The notes beneath the pieces were generated by a model. The model worked only from the letters and a program-made list of their open reading frames with translations, searched no databases and was not told the DNA's origin. The position numbers were made by a program, and so were the translations under genes. Positions 53,593 through 61,748 of a stretch of DNA of 64,000 nucleotides are shown here, piece after piece. Source of the stretch: Porphyrobacter sp. CACIAM 03H1 (GTDB lineage Bacteria; Pseudomonadota; Alphaproteobacteria; Sphingomonadales; Sphingomonadaceae); the NCBI RefSeq assembly GCF_002215495.1, contig NZ_CP021378.1, positions 2,914,764-2,978,763 of the forward strand. Reading direction: 5' to 3'. How positions within the stretch are numbered: the stretch's first letter is position 1; every line of letters begins with the position of its first letter.

Positions 53593-53998
53593 ATGCACGA
53601 ACCTACGGGATGAGGACAGCTCCGCGGCGGAGGGGGCACCGGGAGCAATGGTCAGGTGCAATAGCAGGATGCCGTACATCGCGCCCGACAGGGCGCACGC
53701 CAGGTAGAGCACTGAGAACGCGGCGCACACGCAACGGCGCGATTCGTTTCCCCCCCGGAGCCATACAACTAACGCTGCGCCAATCCCGATAGCCCGGAGA
53801 ACGAGATCTAACGGAACGAGCAGCGAACTGGCAGGCGTACGCCAGATATCTGGCTTTCGAACGCAAAGCCGATCTTGAGAATTTTTCACGGCCTGCCTGA
53901 CCGTGCCGAACTGCAGTGAACTAGTACCTCATCGTTGGTTCGGACGCAGAGTATGGCTGTCTACGCTGCTCGCCCGACTTGCGCACAAGAGATTTCCC
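53593..53998. other. Intergenic region with possible gene remnant
   Basis: No complete gene. A minus-strand frame starting at GTG 53889 encodes about 95 residues with two strongly hydrophobic segments (LVPLDLVLRAIGIGAALVVW and VLYLACALSGAMYGILLLHL). It then runs without stop into the antisense of the DUF4189-like gene, so it cannot be a normal complete gene. It may be the 5' remnant of a membrane protein. The ACTAGTAC site at 53920 lies in this region. Confidence 0.3.
53920..53927 (+). promoter_or_regulatory. ACTAGTAC site upstream of a secreted-protein gene
   Basis: Core ACTAGTAC in the context GTGAACTAGTACCTCATCG, 72 bp before the ATG at 53999. Same orientation as the other copies. Member of the recurring motif set. 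Confidence 0.4.
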
Positions 53999-54763
53999 AT
54001 GCCTCCCCTTCTCGCTGCCAGCCTGCTTGCCCTCAGCCAAACTGCATCGCACCCTGAGCAGCCGCGTGGCCCCGGACTCCCGGAGGAGTTTCGCGGTGAG
54101 TGGGTTAGCGATCCGGGACTTTGTCATGCCAACCCGTCTGCTTCCGCTCTCTGGCAGATATCGGAATATGGAATGGTGACCGAGGAGGGCGCCGCTGAAA
54201 TACTCTCGCTCACGTGGGTGGCCGAATCTCCCATCACCTACGATGCGCTGGTCGAGATTTCTGGGGGTGGTGGCCGGTCGCGCGCAATCATGCGATTGAC
54301 CACCGATCCGCGTCGGCTCGCAATGGATCTTGCTGACCTCGAAGGCAACAACGAGTTGCCGAGCCGGCTGTGGCGTTGTGCGGATCCTGTCCCTGCTGCG
54401 TTTGTCGGCGAGTGGGCGGCCGACGCAAAGGATTGCGGTCTGCCTTACGCAAGCACTTGGATGACGCCCCGCGGCTTCATCCATCCCGAAATCGCGGAGC
54501 GAACGTTGCTGGTCGAGCCAGTTGCGGGGACTGAACGGGAGATTGTGATGGACGCAACGATGTCAATCTCTGGCAGCACCTTCGATGAACGCCGCGTCCT
54601 GCGCCTGTCGCGGGACAACAAGACACTAACAGTTTTGAGCCTCGGCCAGATCGAGCGCGCCTCCGGGGATTCCGATTGGGAGCCAGATCCATATGCAGCG
54701 TTCCGCACTTCGGGCAATCCGGAAAACGTAGAAGTGTTGCGCCGCTGTCCGGCTGCTCCCTGA
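53999..54763 (+). CDS. Exported protein with two GEW-type repeats
   Basis: 254 residues from ATG 53999, giving a signal peptide MPPLLAASLLALSQTASHP. Two similar halves begin with EFRGEWVSDPGLC and AFVGEWAADAKDCG about 115 residues apart, each continuing through a strand pattern to RVLRLSRD/MRLTTD and closing with LWRCADP/LRRCPAAP. Four or more Cys suggest one disulfide per half. The [F]xGEWxxDxxxC opening is known from small secreted calycin-like proteins, but no family was firmly recognised. Preceded by an ACTAGTAC site. Confidence 0.6.
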   Translation: MPPLLAASLLALSQTASHPEQPRGPGLPEEFRGEWVSDPGLCHANPSASALWQISEYGMVTEEGAAEILSLTWVAESPITYDALVEISGGGGRSRAIMRLTTDPRRLAMDLADLEGNNELPSRLWRCADPVPAAFVGEWAADAKDCGLPYASTWMTPRGFIHPEIAERTLLVEPVAGTEREIVMDATMSISGSTFDERRVLRLSRDNKTLTVLSLGQIERASGDSDWEPDPYAAFRTSGNPENVEVLRRCPAAP

Positions 54764-54884
54764 AACCATACTAAAGTGCGAAATTCAGCATGTATGCGGA
54801 ACATCGGATGAGCCGAGCTGATCGATATGGTCAACATTGCAGCGCCCCGAACAAGTACCGGTCGGCCGAAAGATAAGGATACTC

Positions 54885-56051
54885 GTGTCGCTTCAAGGCA
54901 AGCCTCGCAAAATCTTCAAATACGCTAGCTTGCTGTCCGGCGCGGCCATTATGTTATCGGTCTCCGCAGTCTGCGGTGCGCTCTACGTGAGGAGCAAGGC
55001 GCAGGAGGCGAGTGCGTCTGTCCAGAAGATCGTTGCGCCAAGCGGGATCGACGAGGCGCGCTATGTCACGGTCGGCGGCGTCAGGCAGTGGATCACGGTG
55101 CGCGGGCAGGACCGGTCGCAACCCGTCCTGCTGTTCTTGCATGGTGGTCCTGGTGACACGGTCTCTGACATGGCCTACGCTTTCAAGCGCCCCTGGGAGG
55201 ACTACTTCACAGTTGTCCAATGGGATCAGCGCGGCTTTGGGCGTTCAGCTATCGATCAACGTAAGCTCGCCGGGTCGGTCACCAGAGACCAGATCACCAG
55301 CGACGGAATAGAACTGTCAGAATATCTTCGCAATCGCTTCGGCCAACGGAAGATCTTCATCATGGGACACTCATGGGGCTCCCTGGTAGGTCTCGAAATC
55401 GCCCACCGCCGCCCGGACTTGTTGCATGCACTGGTCACGACTGGGCAGGTCGTGGCGTGGGAGGATGGTTGGGCCGAACGGCGCAAGCTGCTCATGGAAG
55501 AGGCGCGGCAGATGGGCGACATCGACACGTTCGCGCAGATGGAGCGGCTTGGGCCTCCGCCCAGGTCAGGAGAGTTCGATGAGCTGCGAGACTGGATCCT
55601 GCAAATCCCCGTAAGGGAGACCGGACATTCTTGGCACAGTGACGACGGCAGTTCGCTCGCCTTTCCAATGATGGCCCTATTTTCACCGACGGCCGAAATT
55701 TCGGACATGGCAGCTCTCCTCCTCCCGGATGCGACCTACGAAACAAACATGCGCGATGTCTTCAGGTCGGCGCGCGGCTGGACAGCGCAAGGCAGTGTCG
55801 GAAGTGAGCTCAAAGTGCCCTGGATCGTCATGCAGGGCTCGCATGACTGGCAAACGCCGACCCACATGGCACGGAACTACTTTGACCGAGTCTGCGCGCC
55901 TTGGAAGAAATGGATCGAATTCCGGAATTCGGCTCATCAGGTGCCCTTGGAAGAACCAGGTCGAACAATGGCTGCTCTTGTTGGTGACGTACTCCCTGCG
56001 AAGGACGGCAGAAGGGCGGCGGAGAGCGAGACGTGCCCTGTAAAGCCTTGA
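54885..56051 (+). CDS. Membrane-anchored alpha/beta hydrolase (proline iminopeptidase-like)
   Basis: 388 residues from GTG 54885, with AAGGA seven bases upstream; a TTG 48 bases upstream is weaker. An N-terminal basic stretch and helix (about 16-36) anchor it in the membrane. The catalytic domain has the oxyanion motif LHGGPG, WDQRGFGRS, the nucleophile elbow GHSWGS, and acid/base residues in QGSHDWQTP and NSAHQVP. This is the S33 peptidase pattern (proline iminopeptidases and relatives). A peptide or amide substrate in the periplasm is likely. It follows the GEW-repeat gene in the same direction by 121 bp. Confidence 0.85.
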   Translation: MSLQGKPRKIFKYASLLSGAAIMLSVSAVCGALYVRSKAQEASASVQKIVAPSGIDEARYVTVGGVRQWITVRGQDRSQPVLLFLHGGPGDTVSDMAYAFKRPWEDYFTVVQWDQRGFGRSAIDQRKLAGSVTRDQITSDGIELSEYLRNRFGQRKIFIMGHSWGSLVGLEIAHRRPDLLHALVTTGQVVAWEDGWAERRKLLMEEARQMGDIDTFAQMERLGPPPRSGEFDELRDWILQIPVRETGHSWHSDDGSSLAFPMMALFSPTAEISDMAALLLPDATYETNMRDVFRSARGWTAQGSVGSELKVPWIVMQGSHDWQTPTHMARNYFDRVCAPWKKWIEFRNSAHQVPLEEPGRTMAALVGDVLPAKDGRRAAESETCPVKP

Positions 56052-56522
56052 GCGAAGCTCGCATGGCAACAACATGGATGACCCTGTTCTCATGCCCGGT
56101 CCTCCCTACACAAGGTACTTCGCTGGAGAGGCTGACCATGAAGCTTCGATCGTAAACGAGCATGCTGTTGAGGCGGAACGGCGACAGGGCGACCTCCCCC
56201 TAGCCCGCTCGCGACATCAGTGCGTAGCAGAGGCGGCATCTAAAGCCGATCAGCGAGATTCAAGATCCGCAATCCGCGCGCAAGATCCTTTGGTGGCACC
56301 CTGCACCAGCAACGCTCATACCAAAGTCATTAGGTGTCTCGTCATCGACCGCATGCCCCTGCGGCAATCCACGAACTTGTTTGGGGAGGCACTTGCATCG
56401 GAGCCGCTTTCGGCCGGGGATTAACCCCTTACCACCCCCGCGGACTGTTGATACGGTCGGCTCGACGCAGGCGGCGTGCGGCGGACCGGCGTCCGGAGAG
56501 GGAGCCAATGCCTCTAAACCGA
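56052..56522. other. Non-coding stretch
   Basis: About 470 bp between the alpha/beta hydrolase and the convergent DUF4189-like gene. No gene, dyad or terminator-like hairpin was recognised. Frames here (56074-56424 plus, 56260-56508 minus) have no supporting signals. Confidence 0.45.
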
Positions 56523-58094
56523 TCAGTCGCCGCCGAAGCTGCCGATCCTCAATGTACTTACATCGGGCGCCATGACGTCCGATGAGAAAGAATCAGTCGA
56601 CTTGCAGAGGGTCCCGCGGCTTGCGCATATCGCCTTGAGAAGTTCATCGAGCCGATCGTTCCCGCTCTCGGAATACCTGACGAACACACCGGCACTTCCG
56701 TCCAGCCCCACCCAGCTGGTCATCAAAATGCTGACGCCGCTGCCCATGATCTGGCACTTGGCCTTGGAGGGATTGGCCTGTGCGCAATGTTGGAGGGCAT
56801 AGCGCTCTGCCTCTTCCCGGCTCGGCATGCCCCGGCTGAACCAAGCCCTCCCGGATTGCACCACCCTGCCGCCTGGAGCAGCAACCGCCCCAAAGGCCGC
56901 CTTGTTCGAATAGAGCGTCGCCGTCTGGTCGCCGTGCGCCCCGGCAAGGCGAAGCGAAAGCACGGGGCACGGGATGATCTGGCCGGGCGTGCGATCGCAC
57001 AGGCGATGCGCGTCGGCGATAGCACCAGCTCGGTCATCGCCTTTGCCCAGGAACATCTCGCCACGGTCATTAACGGCGACGGCCGAGTAGCCATTGACGT
57101 GGAAGCCCATGGCCCGGCAGCCTGCGCCGAACACACCCGAGCACAGCGCCAGCGCGGCGGCTTCCGCAGTGGCTGCATCCAGATGGCCGCCACTCGCAAA
57201 GGGCGGTCCCTTCAGCAGCGGATGCACCGCAAACCCATCGTAGCGATCACGGTGGAGACGCGGCTCGATCACATCCCAGTCAGGCCCGCACAGCGGCACC
57301 GGCGCGCCCGATGCGCCGTCGCTACCGACGACCTTCATCTCCCCGCCCATCGGACCGGCAGGACAGGCCACGAAAGCACGCGCACTGGGTTCAAGTGGCT
57401 GCTTGTGAACGCCGTTGCGACCCAACCCGAGAAGGGCATCGGTACAGCCCGCGGCAGTGCCAGCAGACACGTTGCACTTCACATAGCCTCCGCTCCGGAA
57501 GACGAACCCCTGACGGGCATCGATAAGGGCCTGCAACTTGGTGTATTCGTCCATCGAAAATTGGCGCGGCGGACTGAACATGATCCTGAAAAACGGTTTG
57601 GATATCGGCGTGATCATGCCCTCGGTGCAGGCCTGCTCCTTGCCCGGCGCAACTTCGCGCAAGCACTGTTGCAAGGCCGCCTTCCGCGCGTCGGCTTCGG
57701 TCGGATAGTTGATCACGAGCGCATAGCCATAGCGTTCGCCATCAGAGTGCTGGTTGATGCCGACCCACGTCGGGAACCAGATGAAGGCGCCAAACCGCTG
57801 CTCCCATCCGTTAGGCGGCGGCGGCGCCTTGACCCTGGCCCGAATGGCACGCGAATCCGGCGCGGCGGACCCATCGATGACGCAGAGCGGCGTGCCGGCA
57901 ACGCCGTTGCCGGATTGCGTCGTGCCGACCATCCGCTCGCCCGGAGCACCGCTGCACGGAGACTGTGCCTGGGCCGGACTGGCAGGTGCTACAGTGATTG
58001 AGACGATGCCTAGCGCACCCACAGCCGCGGCTTTCCAAATGGAGCGCGAAAGGACACTCAAACCCTGCTTGCGATGCTTCCGCCAAGTCGCCAC
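56523..58094 (-). CDS. Large DUF4189-like exported protein, paralogue of the gene at 41242
   Basis: 523 residues from GTG 58094 (GGGAG nine bases upstream); TTG 58103 is an alternative. Signal region SIWKAAAVGALGIVSITVAPASPAQA. It shares with the 41242 protein the order of blocks: PPPxGWEQRFG, GYALVINYPT, LLGLGRNGVHKQ, VPLCGPDWD, FLGKGDDRAGAIADAHRLC, FVRYSESGNDRLDELLKAICASRGTLCKS. About 17 Cys in conserved places. The N-terminus (PCSGAPGERMVGTTQ) also resembles the gene at 58300, so the families share a leader module. The divergent neighbour is another member. Function unknown. Confidence 0.75.
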   Translation of the reverse strand: MATWRKHRKQGLSVLSRSIWKAAAVGALGIVSITVAPASPAQAQSPCSGAPGERMVGTTQSGNGVAGTPLCVIDGSAAPDSRAIRARVKAPPPPNGWEQRFGAFIWFPTWVGINQHSDGERYGYALVINYPTEADARKAALQQCLREVAPGKEQACTEGMITPISKPFFRIMFSPPRQFSMDEYTKLQALIDARQGFVFRSGGYVKCNVSAGTAAGCTDALLGLGRNGVHKQPLEPSARAFVACPAGPMGGEMKVVGSDGASGAPVPLCGPDWDVIEPRLHRDRYDGFAVHPLLKGPPFASGGHLDAATAEAAALALCSGVFGAGCRAMGFHVNGYSAVAVNDRGEMFLGKGDDRAGAIADAHRLCDRTPGQIIPCPVLSLRLAGAHGDQTATLYSNKAAFGAVAAPGGRVVQSGRAWFSRGMPSREEAERYALQHCAQANPSKAKCQIMGSGVSILMTSWVGLDGSAGVFVRYSESGNDRLDELLKAICASRGTLCKSTDSFSSDVMAPDVSTLRIGSFGGD

Positions 58095-58174
58095 CTCGCC
58101 CAACTCCCCAACATAAGACTGCCTCAGTGTGCAACTTCGTACCCAGAGAAGGCCGCCTTCATAAGCGGCTGCAG

Positions 58175-58184
58175 GAACTAGTTC
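58175..58184 (+). promoter_or_regulatory. GAACTAGTTC palindrome, variant of the recurring motif
   Basis: A perfect 10-bp palindrome between the divergent DUF4189-like genes (58094 and 58300). It shares the ACTAGT core with the ACTAGTAC copies but has TTC for TAC on the right side. It could serve either direction. Confidence 0.35.
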
Positions 58185-58299
58185 ATATTTGGGCTACTGC
58201 CGCGAACGCGCCCGCCATCGGCAATCATGTAGCAGTGCATCATGCCGATTGCCGACCGGTGCACCTCGACTAGATTGCTGCGTCATCTTTGGAGGCATC

Positions 58300-59208
58300 A
58301 TGGTCCTTTTTCGCTTGGGGCCCTTCGCTATGTTGTCGGCGATGGCCCTTGCGTTCCTCGGGATGGCGTCGCCTGCCCAAGCGCAGGTGCCCTGCACAGG
58401 CGCGCCCGGCGAACAAATGGTGGCAGTCAAGACCGAACCGGGCGGGGCTACGGTCCCGCTGTGCATCCCTGGCGCAGCTCCAGGAGCTCCGACCACCGCA
58501 GTGTCACGGGGCACCCACGCCGCATTCGCCTATCATGAGGACGCATCGGATATCTGGGTCGACGGGCGATATACCGGGCCGCGCCATTCCGGAGAGCGCA
58601 TCTCGCTAGAACGATGCAACCATGTGATGGGAGGTGGCTGCCGGTCCGGGGGTGGCTGGGGCAACTCCACGATGGTGGTCTTTCGCAGTGCACGCGGTGT
58701 CCTGTTCTGGGCGTGGACGTATGACGAGGAAAGCATCGCAACGGCTCAGAAGGCGTGCCGTAGCGACGCCTTTCTTCCTTGCGAGCAGGTGTTCAAGTAC
58801 GGGTCCGGCACGCGACAACATTTTCCCGGCAGCGAAGCCCGTAAACGCTACCTTGCCGCGGCCTGGGTCAATGGCGCGGAAGGGTACGACGGCAAACTCT
58901 ACATCTCGAGCGGCGAGCTGACCTACGCAGCGGCTGCGGACAAGGCCATCAATGCCTGCCAGATCGCGACGGACGGACGTGAATGTGCCGTCATCGAGTT
59001 TGCGGCCGATGGCGTGTTGCAGGCCTACCGCTCGAATGACGAACATGGGGTGCTGACCGAGACAACCGCAGCGCGGGCAATGAAGGCAGTTCGAGGAAAA
59101 TGCACGAAGGCCAGGGTCAAATGCACCCTTCAGGCGCAGTTCGATGCCCGAAGAACCGGACAGTTCGTCCACGACTTCACGCAGGGCGGTAAGGCCGGGC
59201 CTGGCTGA
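58300..59208 (+). CDS. DUF4189-like exported protein, paralogue of the gene at 52699
   Basis: 302 residues from ATG 58300, preceded by GGAGG at five bases. Signal peptide ends SPAQAQ. Three DUF4189-like segments: AFAYHEDASDIWVDGRYTG with CNHVMGGGCRSGGGWGNSTMVVF, RYLAAAWVNGAEGYDGKLYISSGEL and AYRSNDEHGVLTETTAARAMKAVRGKCTKARVKC. The protein aligns over its length with that at 52699. The leader PCTGAPGEQMVAV matches the 56523 protein. Followed 33 bp later by the Sel1-repeat gene in the same direction, so probably cotranscribed. Confidence 0.8.
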   Translation: MVLFRLGPFAMLSAMALAFLGMASPAQAQVPCTGAPGEQMVAVKTEPGGATVPLCIPGAAPGAPTTAVSRGTHAAFAYHEDASDIWVDGRYTGPRHSGERISLERCNHVMGGGCRSGGGWGNSTMVVFRSARGVLFWAWTYDEESIATAQKACRSDAFLPCEQVFKYGSGTRQHFPGSEARKRYLAAAWVNGAEGYDGKLYISSGELTYAAAADKAINACQIATDGRECAVIEFAADGVLQAYRSNDEHGVLTETTAARAMKAVRGKCTKARVKCTLQAQFDARRTGQFVHDFTQGGKAGPG

Positions 59209-59241
59209 TTCCGGAACGAACCGATCGCGGATCGAGAAACG

Positions 59242-60591
59242 ATGTACCTTCTCTCAACTCGACAGCTTCTCGCGATCGCTTTTGCGGCGCTCGCCGTCTG
59301 CACTGCCGGGGCAGCAGCAGGGCAGGAATCGCCGTCGAACCCTCCTCCGCCTTTCATTAGAGGCGACATAACCTCCCCAACTGCCGAACCTGCCCAAGCC
59401 TACTTGAGAGGCCACGCAGCACTGTTTGCCGAACGCGAGGACATTGCGATCCGCATGTTCCGGGAAGGATGTCAGAAGCAGGAGCCGCGAAGCTGTTTCA
59501 ATGTTGCGCAAATGATCGTTGACCAACTGAATGCCCAGCCTGCTCCGAGGTCACCTGATCCGAGCATGATCGTGACCATCATTGAAGGCTACACCGCTGC
59601 CTGTGACCTGGAGCTTCAGCTCGGCTGCACCAAACTGATCCACTATTTGCGATCTCCTGACTACGGGCTTCAGGACCTCGGCAGGGCGCGCACGCTCGCC
59701 CACTCGGCTTGCGAAGCGAAGGAGCCCGAAGCCTGCGGCGAGCTTGCCGAAATATACTATCGGGGTGAAGGCGTCGATGTCGATCTGCCGAAGGCGGCGG
59801 CTCTCTTCTATGAAGCATGTCATTCCGACGGACCCGCCTCGAATTGCTTCAATTATGGACTGATGCTCGACAAGGGACAGGTTCGGGACGAAACTTCAGT
59901 CGGCCCATCCTACTATTACTGGACAGGATGCCGCCGCGGCTCCGACGAGGCCTGTATCAACCTTGCGGTTGCGCTTGCAGGCTTGCCGGAAGTGCCAGAC
60001 AATCTGGATATCGCGAGTGGGCTTCTCGAGCAGGTGTGCAAGCGCGGATCTAGGATTGCCTGCACGAACCTCGCGGTCCTCACGCTCGATCATCGCCTGG
60101 GAGCCGAACCGCCAGCGACAGCGGCGATTTTCTACCGGAAGGCCTGTGAGGCCGGCGACGGGGCAGCATGCAGGGGACTTGGGAACCTCGCTCAGGAAGG
60201 CGTCAAGCAGGCGGGTGCGCCGCGCGAGGCCATCGGCCTTTTCGAAAAGGGCTGTGAGCTTGGCTCGGGCCCCTCATGTTACAACGCTGGACTGATGCAT
60301 CTCATCGGTTTCGAAACCGCCGAACAGCCATTGCTCGGCCTTCACTGGTTCGCGAAGGGCTGCACGCTAGGTTCGGCTGCGAGCTGTGCCGGTGCCGCGA
60401 TGGCTAGCTATGTTCCGAAGCCGACGCACCCCAATCTGGGTGTTGATGCCGCGCGGCGCTGGCTCGGGCAGGCGCGGGCGCTCAATCCAACCGATCCAAT
60501 CGTTCTCTCGCTTGAAGCCTGGCTCCCTGATGACGAAACGGATGCGTCGGCCCCTGCATCACCGCCGCCTCCTCTGGCGCCGCGGCCATAA
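59242..60591 (+). CDS. Exported cysteine-paired Sel1-repeat protein
   Basis: 449 residues with signal peptide MYLLSTRQLLAIAFAALAVCTAGAAAG. About nine Sel1-like helical repeats run from residue 60 to 410, most with a Cys pair eight residues apart (GCQKQEPRSC, ACEAKEPEAC, ACEAGDGAAC, GCELGSGPSC, GCTLGSAASC). This disulfide-stapled repeat is that of Helicobacter cysteine-rich proteins (HcpA family), some of which have weak beta-lactamase activity or act as secreted effectors. A Pro-rich tail ends the protein. It probably belongs with the DUF4189-like gene upstream. Role here unknown; binding or scaffolding is likely. Confidence 0.82.
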   Translation: MYLLSTRQLLAIAFAALAVCTAGAAAGQESPSNPPPPFIRGDITSPTAEPAQAYLRGHAALFAEREDIAIRMFREGCQKQEPRSCFNVAQMIVDQLNAQPAPRSPDPSMIVTIIEGYTAACDLELQLGCTKLIHYLRSPDYGLQDLGRARTLAHSACEAKEPEACGELAEIYYRGEGVDVDLPKAAALFYEACHSDGPASNCFNYGLMLDKGQVRDETSVGPSYYYWTGCRRGSDEACINLAVALAGLPEVPDNLDIASGLLEQVCKRGSRIACTNLAVLTLDHRLGAEPPATAAIFYRKACEAGDGAACRGLGNLAQEGVKQAGAPREAIGLFEKGCELGSGPSCYNAGLMHLIGFETAEQPLLGLHWFAKGCTLGSAASCAGAAMASYVPKPTHPNLGVDAARRWLGQARALNPTDPIVLSLEAWLPDDETDASAPASPPPPLAPRP

Positions 60592-60675
60592 TGCGGTGCC
60601 CTTGGCTACGACAGCCCATCTGATCAGCATCGGGATGTCTGGTCAGTTGCCGTCCACGTGGCCTGCCATTTTTGA

Positions 60676-60801
60676 CTAGGAGCTGGTCTGGCGGAAGGGA
60701 GGCAGTCCTTCGATGCACCAAATGACGAACAGCGCGAATGCGATGATGAATGGGCCGATTGCCTGCAAACGGGCCGAGAACTGCGCTTCATCACTGTTCA
60801 T
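60676..60801 (-). CDS. Candidate 41-residue single-helix membrane protein
   Basis: Frame from ATG 60801: MNSDEAQFSARLQAIGPF, then a hydrophobic run IIAFALFVIWCIEG and a polar tail. One membrane helix with the charged N-terminus inside is predicted. An AGGG lies only two to three bases before the ATG, a weak start signal. It faces away from the ABC ATPase gene at 60879. Small helices of this kind often accompany ABC transporters, but the evidence is limited. Confidence 0.4.
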   Translation of the reverse strand: MNSDEAQFSARLQAIGPFIIAFALFVIWCIEGLPPFRQTSS

Positions 60802-60878
60802 AACCCTGTCGTCATCGTTCGCTTGCTCCCGTCATCGGCGAGAGCAATCAGCCCAGCACAATTGGTGGCGGAGTACCC

Positions 60879-61748
60879 ATGCTTGAGATTTGCAAGCTGA
60901 GAAAGACGTACCGCGGCAATCTGCGTGCCCTTGATGGGATCGATCTGGTCCTGGGGCCCGGAATGTTCGGCCTGCTCGGTCCCAATGGCGCGGGCAAGAG
61001 CACACTCATGCGTACTCTCGCCGGCCTGCAGCCGCCTGACGCCGGGAGCATCCGCTTTGCCGGCATCGACGTGCTTGCCGACCCATTCGCACTGCGCAGG
61101 CGGCTAGGCTATTTGCCCCAATCCTTCGGAGCCTATCCCTATATTGGCTGCCGGGCCCTGTTGCGCCACATGGCCGTGCTAAAGGGATTGCCGGATGACG
61201 CCACGACCACGCGTCAGATCGACAGCCTTATCGAACTCACCAATCTGACGGCCCATGCGTCGCGGCCCGTCACGAAGTTCTCTGGAGGGATGCGCCAGCG
61301 CTTTGGCATCGCACAAGCATTGCTGGGCGATCCTGACCTGCTCATTCTCGATGAACCCACCGCCGGGCTCGACCCGGAAGAACGGCTGCGCCTCTACAAC
61401 CTTCTCAGCCAGCTCAGCAATGAGCGCATTGTGCTGCTGTCTACCCATATCGTCGACGACATCGAGCAACTGTGCAGTGAAGTCGCCATTATCCATGCGG
61501 GCCGGATCGTTGCCCGTGGATCCACCGATGCGCTGGTCGGAGACATAACCGGATTCATCTGGGAAGGACCATCTCTGGCAGATCCCGTATCGGATGCCGT
61601 GCTGCTCAATTCCGCCTTCCGTCGCGGGGCTCCGATACATCGTTATCGAAGCATGACCTGTCCGGGCGACGGATTTTCTGCGGCAAAGCCTACCCTTGAG
61701 GATCGTTATTTTGACGAGCTGCGCCGGGCGCAGGCGGCATCATGCTAA
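60879..61748 (+). CDS. ABC transporter ATP-binding protein (ABC-2 type)
   Basis: 289 residues. Walker A GPNGAGKSTLMRTLAGL at about 33-49, Q-loop YLPQSFGAYPY, signature FSGGMRQRFGIAQALL and Walker B LLILDEPTAGLDPEE. It belongs to the CcmA/NatA-type branch. The next gene starts inside its last codons (7-bp overlap) and encodes a large permease fused to an M1-peptidase-like part, a pairing known in several proteobacteria. The pair probably forms a membrane complex; transport direction unknown. Confidence 0.93.
   Translation: MLEICKLRKTYRGNLRALDGIDLVLGPGMFGLLGPNGAGKSTLMRTLAGLQPPDAGSIRFAGIDVLADPFALRRRLGYLPQSFGAYPYIGCRALLRHMAVLKGLPDDATTTRQIDSLIELTNLTAHASRPVTKFSGGMRQRFGIAQALLGDPDLLILDEPTAGLDPEERLRLYNLLSQLSNERIVLLSTHIVDDIEQLCSEVAIIHAGRIVARGSTDALVGDITGFIWEGPSLADPVSDAVLLNSAFRRGAPIHRYRSMTCPGDGFSAAKPTLEDRYFDELRRAQAASC

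Noticed and set aside
56074..56424. 116-codon plus-strand frame, considered as a transposase remnant
   Set aside because: No DDE-type residues or transposase blocks could be identified in any frame, and no terminal repeats were seen.
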